Below, piece by piece: positions 51,705 through 59,300 of a stretch of DNA of 64,000 nucleotides (the first letter of the stretch is position 1; every line of letters starts with the position of its first letter). The position numbers and the translations under genes were made by a program. The DNA is from Bacteroidales bacterium (GTDB lineage Bacteria; Bacteroidota; Bacteroidia; Bacteroidales; GCA-2748055), in assembly GCA_021740585.1 (NCBI GenBank), contig JAIOZM010000003.1:1-64000 (forward strand), in the 5' to 3' direction. Below the pieces are notes generated by a model. That model was not told the origin of the DNA. It saw only the letters and a program-made list of their open reading frames with translations, and made no database searches.

Positions 51705-52634
51705 TTATTTTTCTAATAAGGCGGGTATAATTTTATCAAGGATTTCCCAGCTGCTTATGTAGGCGGTTATCCCCGATTCAAAACTGTTAACAGGATAGGC
51801 GTATGTTGTAAGTTTATGAAGAAAATGTTTTATATCCATGCTGGGATCCGATTCATTATAAATTAGATCAGGCAATGGATATGATTCAATTTCCTGACTT
51901 TCGAGGTGTATCACTTTGAATTTATCTTCTTCTGTGTTTAAAAAAATCATCTGATGACGAAAATACACTTCTGTTTTTCTCGAATCTTTAGCGGAAAAAT
52001 TATTGATAGTGAGATTGGCAGATGAATAATTCTCAAAATCTATCCTCAGATTCACCAGATATGGTTTTTCAGAATTATATGGAACGCTTATGGTTTTGAA
52101 CTTTTTAATAGCATGTGGATTTATGGTAGTGAGGAATAGTATTTCCTTTAAAATTAACTTTCTCAGATTCGGTATTTTCCCGTCCTTCTCGTACACATTT
52201 CTGGAAATATCAATATACTCAGGATAATCCTTAAAACTGCGGATACTGTTCTCCAGTTCACCCATTATTGCATTATGAAAAACATAAAATAAAACACCGG
52301 CTTCTTCTGCAAGGTTTTGATATTCATTTAAAATATGAGGGCTTAAAAGGTCCTCAGGTTGAATAAAAACATGTTTTGAGTTTTTCAAAGCTTGCTTAAC
52401 CATTGGTACATCTGTTATGCAATGATCTAAAAATAAAATTGCATCTGAAGCCTGAAGAAGTTCAAACAGATTATCATAAAGCGGGAATGGATGATCAATT
52501 AATTTGTCAATTTCACTTAGCCCTGCAGTTATTTCGCTAAATAAACCAGATACCATGCAATCGGGTTTGTTTCTGATGAGTTCGACAAATTTAGTCGCTT
52601 CAGAAATATTTCCTTTTATAGCAATTCGCATCAT
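51705..52634 (-). CDS. Gfo/Idh/MocA-like protein, divergent
   Basis: A protein of 309 residues from the ATG at 52634 (MMRIAIKGN). The ORF's TTG at 52655 lies inside a -7 promoter box (52653-52660), so I reject it. The order of strands and helices is that of the NAD-binding Gfo/Idh/MocA oxidoreductases: RIAIKGN at the start, DAILFLDH near residue 70, and KHVFIQPEDLLSPH near 92-105 in the place of the usual EKP motif. The glycine-rich dinucleotide loop is poor (IKGNISEAT) and the catalytic EKP Lys is absent, so it is probably not a working dehydrogenase. It sits between the sugar transferase and pcm; its role is unknown. Confidence 0.65.
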   Translation of the reverse strand: MMRIAIKGNISEATKFVELIRNKPDCMVSGLFSEITAGLSEIDKLIDHPFPLYDNLFELLQASDAILFLDHCITDVPMVKQALKNSKHVFIQPEDLLSPHILNEYQNLAEEAGVLFYVFHNAIMGELENSIRSFKDYPEYIDISRNVYEKDGKIPNLRKLILKEILFLTTINPHAIKKFKTISVPYNSEKPYLVNLRIDFENYSSANLTINNFSAKDSRKTEVYFRHQMIFLNTEEDKFKVIHLESQEIESYPLPDLIYNESDPSMDIKHFLHKLTTYAYPVNSFESGITAYISSWEILDKIIPALLEK

Positions 52635-52652
52635 TTTTATTGGCTTATAATG

Positions 52653-52660
52653 CAAACATA
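52653..52660 (-). promoter_or_regulatory. -7 box of the Gfo/Idh/MocA-like gene
   Basis: TATGTTTG on the minus strand, exact TAnnTTTG. It overlaps the TTG that opens the ORF, which supports the internal ATG at 52634. Confidence 0.45.
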
Positions 52661-52725
52661 AAGGAATTGTTAATACATAGATGATAATTGTTTTTCAACT
52701 TTTCAACTTTTTATGTTGATAAGAC

Positions 52726-52733
52726 TAAATTTG
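52726..52733 (+). promoter_or_regulatory. -7 box upstream of pcm
   Basis: TAAATTTG with TTTC at 52701-52704, 21 bp upstream, a near match to the two-box consensus. The start near 52740 leaves a leader of about 12 nt. Confidence 0.5.
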
Positions 52734-52751
52734 TAAACTTAAACAGGAAAG

Positions 52752-53396
52752 ATGAATGATAATTTTCAGCATAAAGGTCTAAGAAAAAAATTAGTTGAAA
52801 CAGTTAAAAAGAAAGGAATTCAATCTGAAAGGGTGCTGAATGCCCTGAATTCCGTTCCCCGGCATTTATTTATGGATTCTTCTTTCGTGCATTTTTCTTA
52901 TGCCGACCAGGCATTTCCCATTGGGGCTGGCCAAACCATCTCTCAGCCTTATACGGTGGCTTTTCAAACAGAATTACTTGAGCTTAAGCCATTGGAAAAG
53001 GTCTTGGAAGTGGGTACAGGTTCAGGCTACCAGGCCGCAGTTTTAGTGGAAATGGGAGTGAAGGTTTTCACCATCGAGAGGCACCGTGAACTCTTTTTGA
53101 AGGCTCAGTCCACATTAAATTCATTGGGATATAAACCCGAGTTTTTTTATGGAGATGGTTATAAGGGATTGCCCTCTTTTGCTCCTTTCGACAAGATTCT
53201 TATTACAGCCGGGGCTACAGAGGTGCCTTCAGATTTGTTGGATCAGTTAAAAATAGGTGGAATTCTGGTTGTGCCTTTAGGCGACAGAAAATCTCAGACT
53301 ATGGTAAAACTGGTAAAAGAATCTGAAGATAAATTTACACGGACTGAACATGGTTCTTTTGTTTTTGTTCCCTTGCTAAAAGGAAAGATAGGTTAA
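52752..53396 (+). CDS. pcm: Protein-L-isoaspartate O-methyltransferase
   Basis: A 214-residue SAM-dependent enzyme that methylates isoaspartyl residues in aged proteins so they can be repaired. Family features are GAGQTISQPYTVAFQTELL (residues ~57-75), the SAM motif I EVGTGSGYQAAVL (~86-98), FYGDGYKGLPSFAPFDKILITAGA (~133-156) and the C-terminal VFVPLLKG. It starts a co-directional run with the MBL hydrolase (1 bp between them) and probably gcvP after a further 95 bp. The enzyme is cytoplasmic. Confidence 0.94.
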   Translation: MNDNFQHKGLRKKLVETVKKKGIQSERVLNALNSVPRHLFMDSSFVHFSYADQAFPIGAGQTISQPYTVAFQTELLELKPLEKVLEVGTGSGYQAAVLVEMGVKVFTIERHRELFLKAQSTLNSLGYKPEFFYGDGYKGLPSFAPFDKILITAGATEVPSDLLDQLKIGGILVVPLGDRKSQTMVKLVKESEDKFTRTEHGSFVFVPLLKGKIG

Positions 53397-53397
53397 T

Positions 53398-54036
53398 ATG
53401 ATACATATAAAAACTTTTGTTTTTAATGCATTCTCTGTAAATACTTACCTCATTTATAATGAGCAGAAAGAATGCATAATTATTGATGCGGCATGCAATA
53501 GTGCCGATGAAATCTCAAAATTGGAGAAATGCATTGAATCGAATGATTTGACATTGATTGCTCTGGCAAATACTCACGGTCACATGGATCATCTGGCTGG
53601 CATTAAATATTTTAAGGAGAAATATAATATTCCTTTTTATCTTGCAAAAGAAGATGAATTTTTAGTGGGGTCTGCCGTCTCACATGCCGCTTTATTTGGG
53701 CTTAAAATTGAGCAACCTCCGTATCCTGACAAATATCTCCGCGAAGGAGAATGTTTTTGTTTAGGGGAGGATCGCATTGAGATGCTGCTGGTACCGGGTC
53801 ATTCTCCGGGTTCCATTGTTTTTCATTTTCCTGAACAGTCAATGCTAATCACAGGTGATGTTCTTTTTGCAGGAAGTATTGGAAGAACAGATTTGCCCGG
53901 TGGAAATTATAATACTCTCATAGAAGGAATTAAATCAAAATTACTCGTACTGAATGGGGAAGCTGTGTTTTATCCCGGTCATGGGCCTTCATCTACCATT
54001 GGGGAGGAAAAGATGCACAATCCTTTTTTGCAATAA
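53398..54036 (+). CDS. MBL-fold hydrolase (glyoxalase II-like)
   Basis: A 212-residue metallo-beta-lactamase-fold protein. The metal motif NTHGHMDHLAG (~residues 58-68), a His in LVPGHSPGSIVFH (~130-142) and Asp in ITGDVLFAGSIGRTDLPGG (~151-169) give the two-zinc site of glyoxalase II-like thioester hydrolases; the final YPGHGPSST adds the last His. The short length and lack of a C-terminal glutathione-binding domain suggest a general hydrolase rather than true GloB. It starts 1 bp after the pcm stop, so the two are one operon. Confidence 0.88.
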   Translation: MIHIKTFVFNAFSVNTYLIYNEQKECIIIDAACNSADEISKLEKCIESNDLTLIALANTHGHMDHLAGIKYFKEKYNIPFYLAKEDEFLVGSAVSHAALFGLKIEQPPYPDKYLREGECFCLGEDRIEMLLVPGHSPGSIVFHFPEQSMLITGDVLFAGSIGRTDLPGGNYNTLIEGIKSKLLVLNGEAVFYPGHGPSSTIGEEKMHNPFLQ

Positions 54037-54082
54037 AGTTGTTAAACATACTGTATTTTATTTTTATCCTTTTTCAGGATAT

Positions 54083-54090
54083 TACTTTTG
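54083..54090 (+). promoter_or_regulatory. -7 box upstream of gcvP
   Basis: TACTTTTG followed by GCAG, an exact match, 41 bp before the ATG. No glycine-riboswitch-like structure seen in the 95-bp gap. Confidence 0.5.
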
Positions 54091-54131
54091 CAGCGTAATT
54101 TGAAAATCTATTAATTGCTAATTTATTATAT

Positions 54132-57005
54132 ATGTCAACAGAGTTTTTTGCTGATCGTCATATTGGCCCCAGAGGACAAGAAATTGAAGAGATGTGTAAC
54201 AGAATAGGAGTGAAATCCCTTGATGAACTTGTACGTGAAACCATCCCGGAAAATATTCTTCTCAATAAAAAGCTACATTTAAATCCTGCCTTGTCAGAAT
54301 ATGTTTATCTGAATAAAATTCGGGAAATTGGCCAGAAGAATAAGCTGTTCAGATCGTTTATTGGGATGGGCTTTTATAATACTATAGTATTGCCGGTTAT
54401 TGTTAGGAATATTCTCGAGAATCCTTCCTGGTACACTTCTTACACTCCTTATCAGGCTGAAATATCGCAGGGAAGACTCGAAGCTTTACTTAATTTTCAG
54501 ACTATGGTGATAAGCCTTACCGGAATGGAAATTGCAAATGCATCATTGCTCGATGAAAGTACCGCTGCTGCTGAGGCTATGATTATGATGTTCAATCTGA
54601 GGTCGAGACAAGCCATTAAAGATGGAAAGAATAAGTTTTTTGTTGACAAAAATAGCTTTCCTCAAAATATTGAGGTGCTGATTGCCAGGGCTGAGCCTCT
54701 TGGAATTGAAATTGTAGTGGGGAATTATTCTGAGATGGATAAAATGGAAGATCTTTTTGGAAGTATTCTCCAATATCCAAATGCGGATGGTGAAATTCCT
54801 GATTATCGTTCATTTGTTAATAAAGCACATGATAATGAGGTTCTTATAGCTGTAATAGCCGATTTGATGAGCTTAGCCATTTTAACACCTCCGGGAGAAT
54901 GGGAGGCTGATATTGTGGTAGGCTCCACCCAGAGATTTGGTATTCCGTTGGGTTATGGCGGACCTCATGCAGGTTATTTTGCTACGCGCGAAAAGTATAA
55001 GAGGAATATTCCCGGAAGAATTATTGGTATAACGATTGACCGCTATAATAACCGGGCTTTCCGTATGGCACTTCAAACCCGGGAGCAGCATATAAAAAGG
55101 GAAAAAGCAACCTCAAATATCTGCACAGCACAGGCTTTACTGGCAACAATGGCTGGGATGTATGCGGTTTATCATGGACCTGAGGGCATGGATCGAATCG
55201 CCGGGGATATACATAGTGTAGCGGTATATTTATCTGACGAACTGGAAAAACTTGGATTTAAAAATCTGAATAAGAATTATTTCGACACCTTAAAAATTAA
55301 GTTGCCATCACAATTCAAAATGGAAGATCTCAAAACTCTTGCCATTGAAGGTGAAGTGAATTTTCATTATTTTGACGAAAGTTATGTTGGAATTAGTGCT
55401 GATGAAACCATTCAGATAGAAGACATTAATAAAATACTGGAAATCTTCGGCAAACTCGCTAAAAAGAAGGCTCCAATTACAGAGAACTTTCCTGTAAAAA
55501 GTGAATTATCACCTCAATTTAAAAGAACATCCAATATTCTTACCGAGGAAGTGTTTAATAAGTGCAGGTCTGAGACCGATCTAATGCGTTATATCAAAAA
55601 ACTGGAACGAAAAGATATTTCACTTACCCACTCAATGATATCTCTGGGCTCATGCACTATGAAATTGAATGCTGCCTCGGAGCTAATGGCATTTTTAATG
55701 CCGGAATTTTCTGATATTCATCCCTTTGTACCTGTAGATCAGGCGCAAGGATATCAAATATTAATGGATGAGCTGAAGAAAGACTTAAAGGAAATTACCG
55801 GCTTTGATGATGTTTCATTTCAACCCAATTCAGGAGCCGCCGGAGAATATGCAGGTTTGATGGTTATTAGGGCCTATCATAGAAGCAGAGGTGATTCTAA
55901 ACGCAATATCTGTTTAATTCCGGCTTCCGCTCATGGAACAAATCCGGCCAGTGCTGTTATGGCTGGTTTGCAGGTAGTTGTGGTTCCTTGTGACGAGAAT
56001 GGTAACATTAGTGTTGTGGCACTTGCTGAGCTGGCACAAACCCATAAGGATAATCTGGCAGGTTGCATGATAACCTACCCGTCAACTCACGGAGTTTTTG
56101 AAGAAAAAATTGTTGAAATGATCGACATTATCCATCAAAACGGAGGTCAGGTATATATGGATGGAGCCAATATGAATGCACAGGTCGGATTAACGAATCC
56201 GGGAAAAATCGGTGCTGATGTCTGTCACCTAAATTTGCATAAAACCTTCGCAATCCCCCATGGTGGCGGGGGTCCTGGCGTTGGGCCTATTGCTGTGGCT
56301 GCGCATTTGTCGCAATTTTTACCCGGTCACCCTATGGTGAAAATAGGTGGCAATTCAGGTATTAACGCCCTGGCCTCGGCACCTTTTGGAAGTGCAAGTA
56401 TTCTTACCATCTCTCATGCTTATATTAAATTGTTGGGAGAAGAGGGATTAAGCAGGTCAACGAAAATGGCAATCCTGAATGCCAATTATCTGGCTAAGGA
56501 ATTGAGCTCAGGTTTTAAAATATTATACAGAGGTAAAAACGGAAGAGTTGGACATGAAATGATACTCGATTGCCGTGAATTTAAATCACTTGCCGGTATT
56601 ACAGAAACAGATATTGCCAAGCGACTGATGGATTATGGCTTTCATGCACCCACATTATCTTTCCCTGTTCATGGCACACTAATGATTGAACCTACAGAAA
56701 GTGAAAGTAAGGCAGAGCTGGATAAGTTTGTTTCAGCTTTAAGGAGTATTCTTAATGAAATTATGGAAGTTAAGGATGGAAAAGCTGACACTATTGATAA
56801 TGTTTTAAAAAATGCTCCTCATACGGTAAATGAGTGTAGTATTGATGAATGGAATCATAAATATTCACGATCAAAGGCTGCCTTCCCATTGGATTGGATA
56901 AGGGAAAATAAGTTCTGGCCAGCTGTTGGCAGGGTTGACGATGCCTATGGTGACAGGAATTTAATTTGTTCTTGTCCACCCATCGAGGCTTATACAGTGG
57001 ATTAA
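54132..57005 (+). CDS. gcvP: Glycine dehydrogenase (decarboxylating), P protein
   Basis: The pyridoxal-phosphate P protein of the glycine cleavage system, which decarboxylates glycine and passes the aminomethyl group to the lipoyl arm of GcvH. The single-chain 957-residue form joins the N-terminal (to about 440) and C-terminal (about 460-957) homologous halves that are separate genes in some bacteria. The N-terminus FADRHIGP is typical and the PLP lysine is in LNLHKTFAIPHGGGGPG (~residue 700). The other subunits (gcvT, gcvH, lpd) are not next to it. It needs the lipoate made by the lipA/lipB operon in this window. Confidence 0.96.
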   Translation: MSTEFFADRHIGPRGQEIEEMCNRIGVKSLDELVRETIPENILLNKKLHLNPALSEYVYLNKIREIGQKNKLFRSFIGMGFYNTIVLPVIVRNILENPSWYTSYTPYQAEISQGRLEALLNFQTMVISLTGMEIANASLLDESTAAAEAMIMMFNLRSRQAIKDGKNKFFVDKNSFPQNIEVLIARAEPLGIEIVVGNYSEMDKMEDLFGSILQYPNADGEIPDYRSFVNKAHDNEVLIAVIADLMSLAILTPPGEWEADIVVGSTQRFGIPLGYGGPHAGYFATREKYKRNIPGRIIGITIDRYNNRAFRMALQTREQHIKREKATSNICTAQALLATMAGMYAVYHGPEGMDRIAGDIHSVAVYLSDELEKLGFKNLNKNYFDTLKIKLPSQFKMEDLKTLAIEGEVNFHYFDESYVGISADETIQIEDINKILEIFGKLAKKKAPITENFPVKSELSPQFKRTSNILTEEVFNKCRSETDLMRYIKKLERKDISLTHSMISLGSCTMKLNAASELMAFLMPEFSDIHPFVPVDQAQGYQILMDELKKDLKEITGFDDVSFQPNSGAAGEYAGLMVIRAYHRSRGDSKRNICLIPASAHGTNPASAVMAGLQVVVVPCDENGNISVVALAELAQTHKDNLAGCMITYPSTHGVFEEKIVEMIDIIHQNGGQVYMDGANMNAQVGLTNPGKIGADVCHLNLHKTFAIPHGGGGPGVGPIAVAAHLSQFLPGHPMVKIGGNSGINALASAPFGSASILTISHAYIKLLGEEGLSRSTKMAILNANYLAKELSSGFKILYRGKNGRVGHEMILDCREFKSLAGITETDIAKRLMDYGFHAPTLSFPVHGTLMIEPTESESKAELDKFVSALRSILNEIMEVKDGKADTIDNVLKNAPHTVNECSIDEWNHKYSRSKAAFPLDWIRENKFWPAVGRVDDAYGDRNLICSCPPIEAYTVD

Positions 57006-57066
57006 ACTTCGGAGCTTTTTGTTAGAAAAAATTATTGTCTTACTTTTAGGCAATACATTTGGCATA

Positions 57067-57663
57067 TTGAATAGCTCCAGAGAAATACTAACAGGTATAA
57101 AAGAAGAGAACAATAAGGTTCTTTATTTTATTTACCAAAACTTTTTCCCGAAAGTGGAGAGGTTCGTTCTTATTGCTCAAGGCAACTCGCTTGATGCTCA
57201 GGATGTATTTCAGGATGCTCTTGTCGTTATTTACATAAAGACAAAAGACCCAAAATTCGAAATAAAGGAATCCTTTGAATCCTACCTCTTTACGATTTCA
57301 AAGTTTATTTGGTTTAAAGAACTGCGACGTAGAAATAAAGAAAATTTAATTTTTGCCTCCCGGGAACAGGAAAACCTGGATAAGGATATTGTAGAGGAGT
57401 ATTTTAAAATGGAAAGGAAGAAGCTTATTTTCGAGTATTTTACTTCTTTGGATCCTCAGTATCAACTTTTACTAAGATTATTCTATGATAAGACTCCTAT
57501 CTCAGAGATCACCAGTATTATGAATTATTCTTCCGATCAATATACAAAAAACAGAAGAAATTATGTTAAGGCATTGTTAGTTAAGGAAATTAGGAAAAAT
57601 CCCAAATTTAATGAACTAAAGAATGAATCGTTTAGAGAAAATTCTGCTATACCTAGATGGTAA
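57067..57663 (+). CDS. RNA polymerase sigma factor, ECF-like
   Basis: A sigma-70 family regulator. The ORF opens at TTG 57019, but the residues up to the TTG at 57067 are hydrophobic and unlike the family, so I choose 57067 (MNSSREILTGIKEENNK), giving about 198 residues. Region 2 (~20-95) has the DAQDVFQDALVVIY and FTISKFIWFKELRRR elements; region 4 (~125-180) has YQLLLRLFYDKTPISEI and a helix-turn-helix. It overlaps the next gene, a membrane protein with an N-terminal cytoplasmic domain, by 41 bp, the usual sigma/antisigma arrangement. The regulated genes are unknown. It begins 62 bp after gcvP. Confidence 0.82.
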   Translation: MNSSREILTGIKEENNKVLYFIYQNFFPKVERFVLIAQGNSLDAQDVFQDALVVIYIKTKDPKFEIKESFESYLFTISKFIWFKELRRRNKENLIFASREQENLDKDIVEEYFKMERKKLIFEYFTSLDPQYQLLLRLFYDKTPISEITSIMNYSSDQYTKNRRNYVKALLVKEIRKNPKFNELKNESFRENSAIPRW

Positions 57664-58381
57664 AATGACAAAGGAGGAGCTTTTAGAATTCAAAGAGCAA
57701 CTCAAAATTGATCCTGATCTGATGGAGGAGCTCGACATTCACAGACTTACAGATGAAGCCACCAGACGAGATGACGAGCTTGGATTTCGTGAAAAGCTTG
57801 CGAATACTTATGAAGAGTATGAAAACAAGAGGTCTGATAAACCTGCCGGAAAAGTCCGTCCAGTATATGCCAGATACAGTTTTGCAGCTGTTGCAGCCTT
57901 CGCTGCGGGTATTCTTTTAACGTTATTCTTTCTTCATCCCTTTGAACTTGATGAAAACGAAATTTTTGATAAATATTATAAACCTTTTAACAGCGACTTT
58001 ACCAGTCGGTCACTATCTGATGAACACGATGCTTATCCTAGGAAAGCGATTAAGCTATATTTGGAGGGAGACTATATCCATTCACTTCAGGAGTTTGACG
58101 CTTTTTTTTCAGGAGGGCAAAGTCCATCAGTAGTTAGTGATTTTTATATTGGACTTGTTTCTATTGAGAATGAGGATTACAATCTTGCAATTAACTCGTT
58201 TGAATCCATTTTAGGACAAGATTTTAGCTACCTGCATGAACATGCCCAGTGGTACCTTTCTTTAGTGTATCTGAAAACGGGAAAACCTCATCTTGCGAAA
58301 CAAAATTTAATGGATTTAAAGTTACAGATGTCTGTTTATTCAAAAGACGCAAAAAAAATACTTCAAAAATATCCTGTGTAA
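57623..58381 (+). CDS. Probable antisigma factor with TPR-like periplasmic part
   Basis: A 252-residue single-pass membrane protein. The first ~95 residues are charged and cytoplasmic, beginning EKILLYLDGKMTKEELLEF, as in zinc-finger-less antisigma factors of Bacteroidota. One helix (~90-108, SFAAVAAFAAGILLTLFFL) crosses the membrane, and the remainder is periplasmic with TPR-like helices (VSDFYIGLVSIENEDYNLAINSFESI, ~170-195, quoted in part). The 41-bp overlap with the sigma factor gene implies coupled expression and binding. Direct evidence of sigma binding is lacking, so antisigma is an inference from the context and layout. Confidence 0.7.
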   Translation: MNRLEKILLYLDGKMTKEELLEFKEQLKIDPDLMEELDIHRLTDEATRRDDELGFREKLANTYEEYENKRSDKPAGKVRPVYARYSFAAVAAFAAGILLTLFFLHPFELDENEIFDKYYKPFNSDFTSRSLSDEHDAYPRKAIKLYLEGDYIHSLQEFDAFFSGGQSPSVVSDFYIGLVSIENEDYNLAINSFESILGQDFSYLHEHAQWYLSLVYLKTGKPHLAKQNLMDLKLQMSVYSKDAKKILQKYPV

Positions 58382-58512
58382 CATTCTGAATTATAGGGAT
58401 ATAACATTCAGGCCATAAATTATTTTGTTTTTTTTCGATTTTGCTAGCTGTTTTTTGCCTCATTTTTATATTAAGGGGTGAAGAGCAATTAATAATTTAA
58501 AAAAACACGATT

Positions 58513-58854
58513 ATGAAACAAGGAATTAACAAAGTAACACTGGTTGGATATGTGGGAGATAATCCTCGGGTAAATGAAACCAAAGGCAATGGCCTCGTCG
58601 CTAATATTTCCTTAGCTACCAATGAGACCTATAAGGACAAGGATGGAAAAGAGTTGCAAAAAACGGAGTGGCATCGGATTGTTGCCTGGGATAAGAGAGC
58701 AGAAATTTTGAGAGATTATGTGAAGAAGGGAGATGCACTTTATGTGGAAGGTAAACTTAAAACTTTATCTTATGAGGATAAGGAGGGAGTGAAGAGGTAT
58801 TCGACAGAAATTTTTTGTGACAACTTCTTATTCTTATCGCCGAAAAACAACTAA
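58513..58854 (+). CDS. ssb: Single-stranded DNA-binding protein (short form)
   Basis: A 113-residue OB-fold protein. The core is complete: NKVTLVGYVGDNPRV (residues ~6-20), ETYKDKDGKELQKTEWHRIVAWDKRAEIL (~37-65, quoted in part) and GDALYVEGKLKTLSYEDKEGVKRY (~78-101). It ends FLSPKNN shortly after the OB domain, so it lacks the flexible linker and the acidic DDDIPF-like tip by which SSB recruits repair proteins. It may be a secondary SSB beside the main one elsewhere in the genome. It is a single gene, followed by two small hairpins. Confidence 0.9.
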   Translation: MKQGINKVTLVGYVGDNPRVNETKGNGLVANISLATNETYKDKDGKELQKTEWHRIVAWDKRAEILRDYVKKGDALYVEGKLKTLSYEDKEGVKRYSTEIFCDNFLFLSPKNN

Positions 58855-59212
58855 AAGGTGGGGTTTGTTGGTTGGGCCTTTTTGAAGGCATTACCAACCA
58901 GGTGTCCGCTGTGCATTTTTTTGCACACCAGATTTTTTATGCTTTTGTGTGTTTTTCCGCCATAATTTCCAGACTCACCTATTATGATTCCTGTTTAATT
59001 TTTTCAAATTTTTCAATTCGGGGGTAACTTCTGCTAGCATGAAGAGGAAAACTGAAATTGAGATAATCGGGTTCAATATTAATGACTTATGGAGATTTGT
59101 CGTTGTTGAGCTGGTCGAGAAATGGAGGTCATATAACAATCAGAATATCAATGGCATACACCTGCCGTTTCACATTAAGTATAAATAAAATTCTAAAAAT
59201 TAATTTATTTAT
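58855..59212. other. Intergenic region with two small hairpins
   Basis: A nested stem at 58869-58900 (TGGTTGG with CCAACCA, enclosing GCCTT-TTTG-AAGGC) and a second at 58910-58927 (TGTGCA-TTTTTT-TGCACA). They could end or stabilise the ssb transcript although no clear U-run follows. A 49-codon plus-strand ORF at 59039-59188 has no recognisable motif and is not called. Confidence 0.45.
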
Positions 59213-59220
59213 TACATTTG
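59213..59220 (+). promoter_or_regulatory. -7 box of the acyl-CoA carboxylase operon
   Basis: TACATTTG, exact TAnnTTTG, about 80 bp before the first gene of the operon. No clear upstream box at the standard spacing. Confidence 0.45.
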
Positions 59221-59300
59221 CAAGGTAAAGAAAGTATGATATTTATCAGGCTTTTTTAATATTTGAATTGTAAAAAAGACCTTATTATAAGCCTTATACA

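Noticed and set aside
54037-54131. Glycine riboswitch upstream of gcvP
   Set aside because: The 95-bp gap is too short for the tandem aptamer and shows no matching conserved core; only a -7 box is seen.
57019-57066. N-terminal extension of the sigma factor from TTG 57019
   Set aside because: The 16 added residues are hydrophobic and not found in the family; an internal TTG gives a normal start.
59039-59188. 49-codon plus-strand ORF before the carboxylase operon
   Set aside because: No recognisable motif; part of it resembles a dispersed GAGCTGGTCGAG-type repeat.
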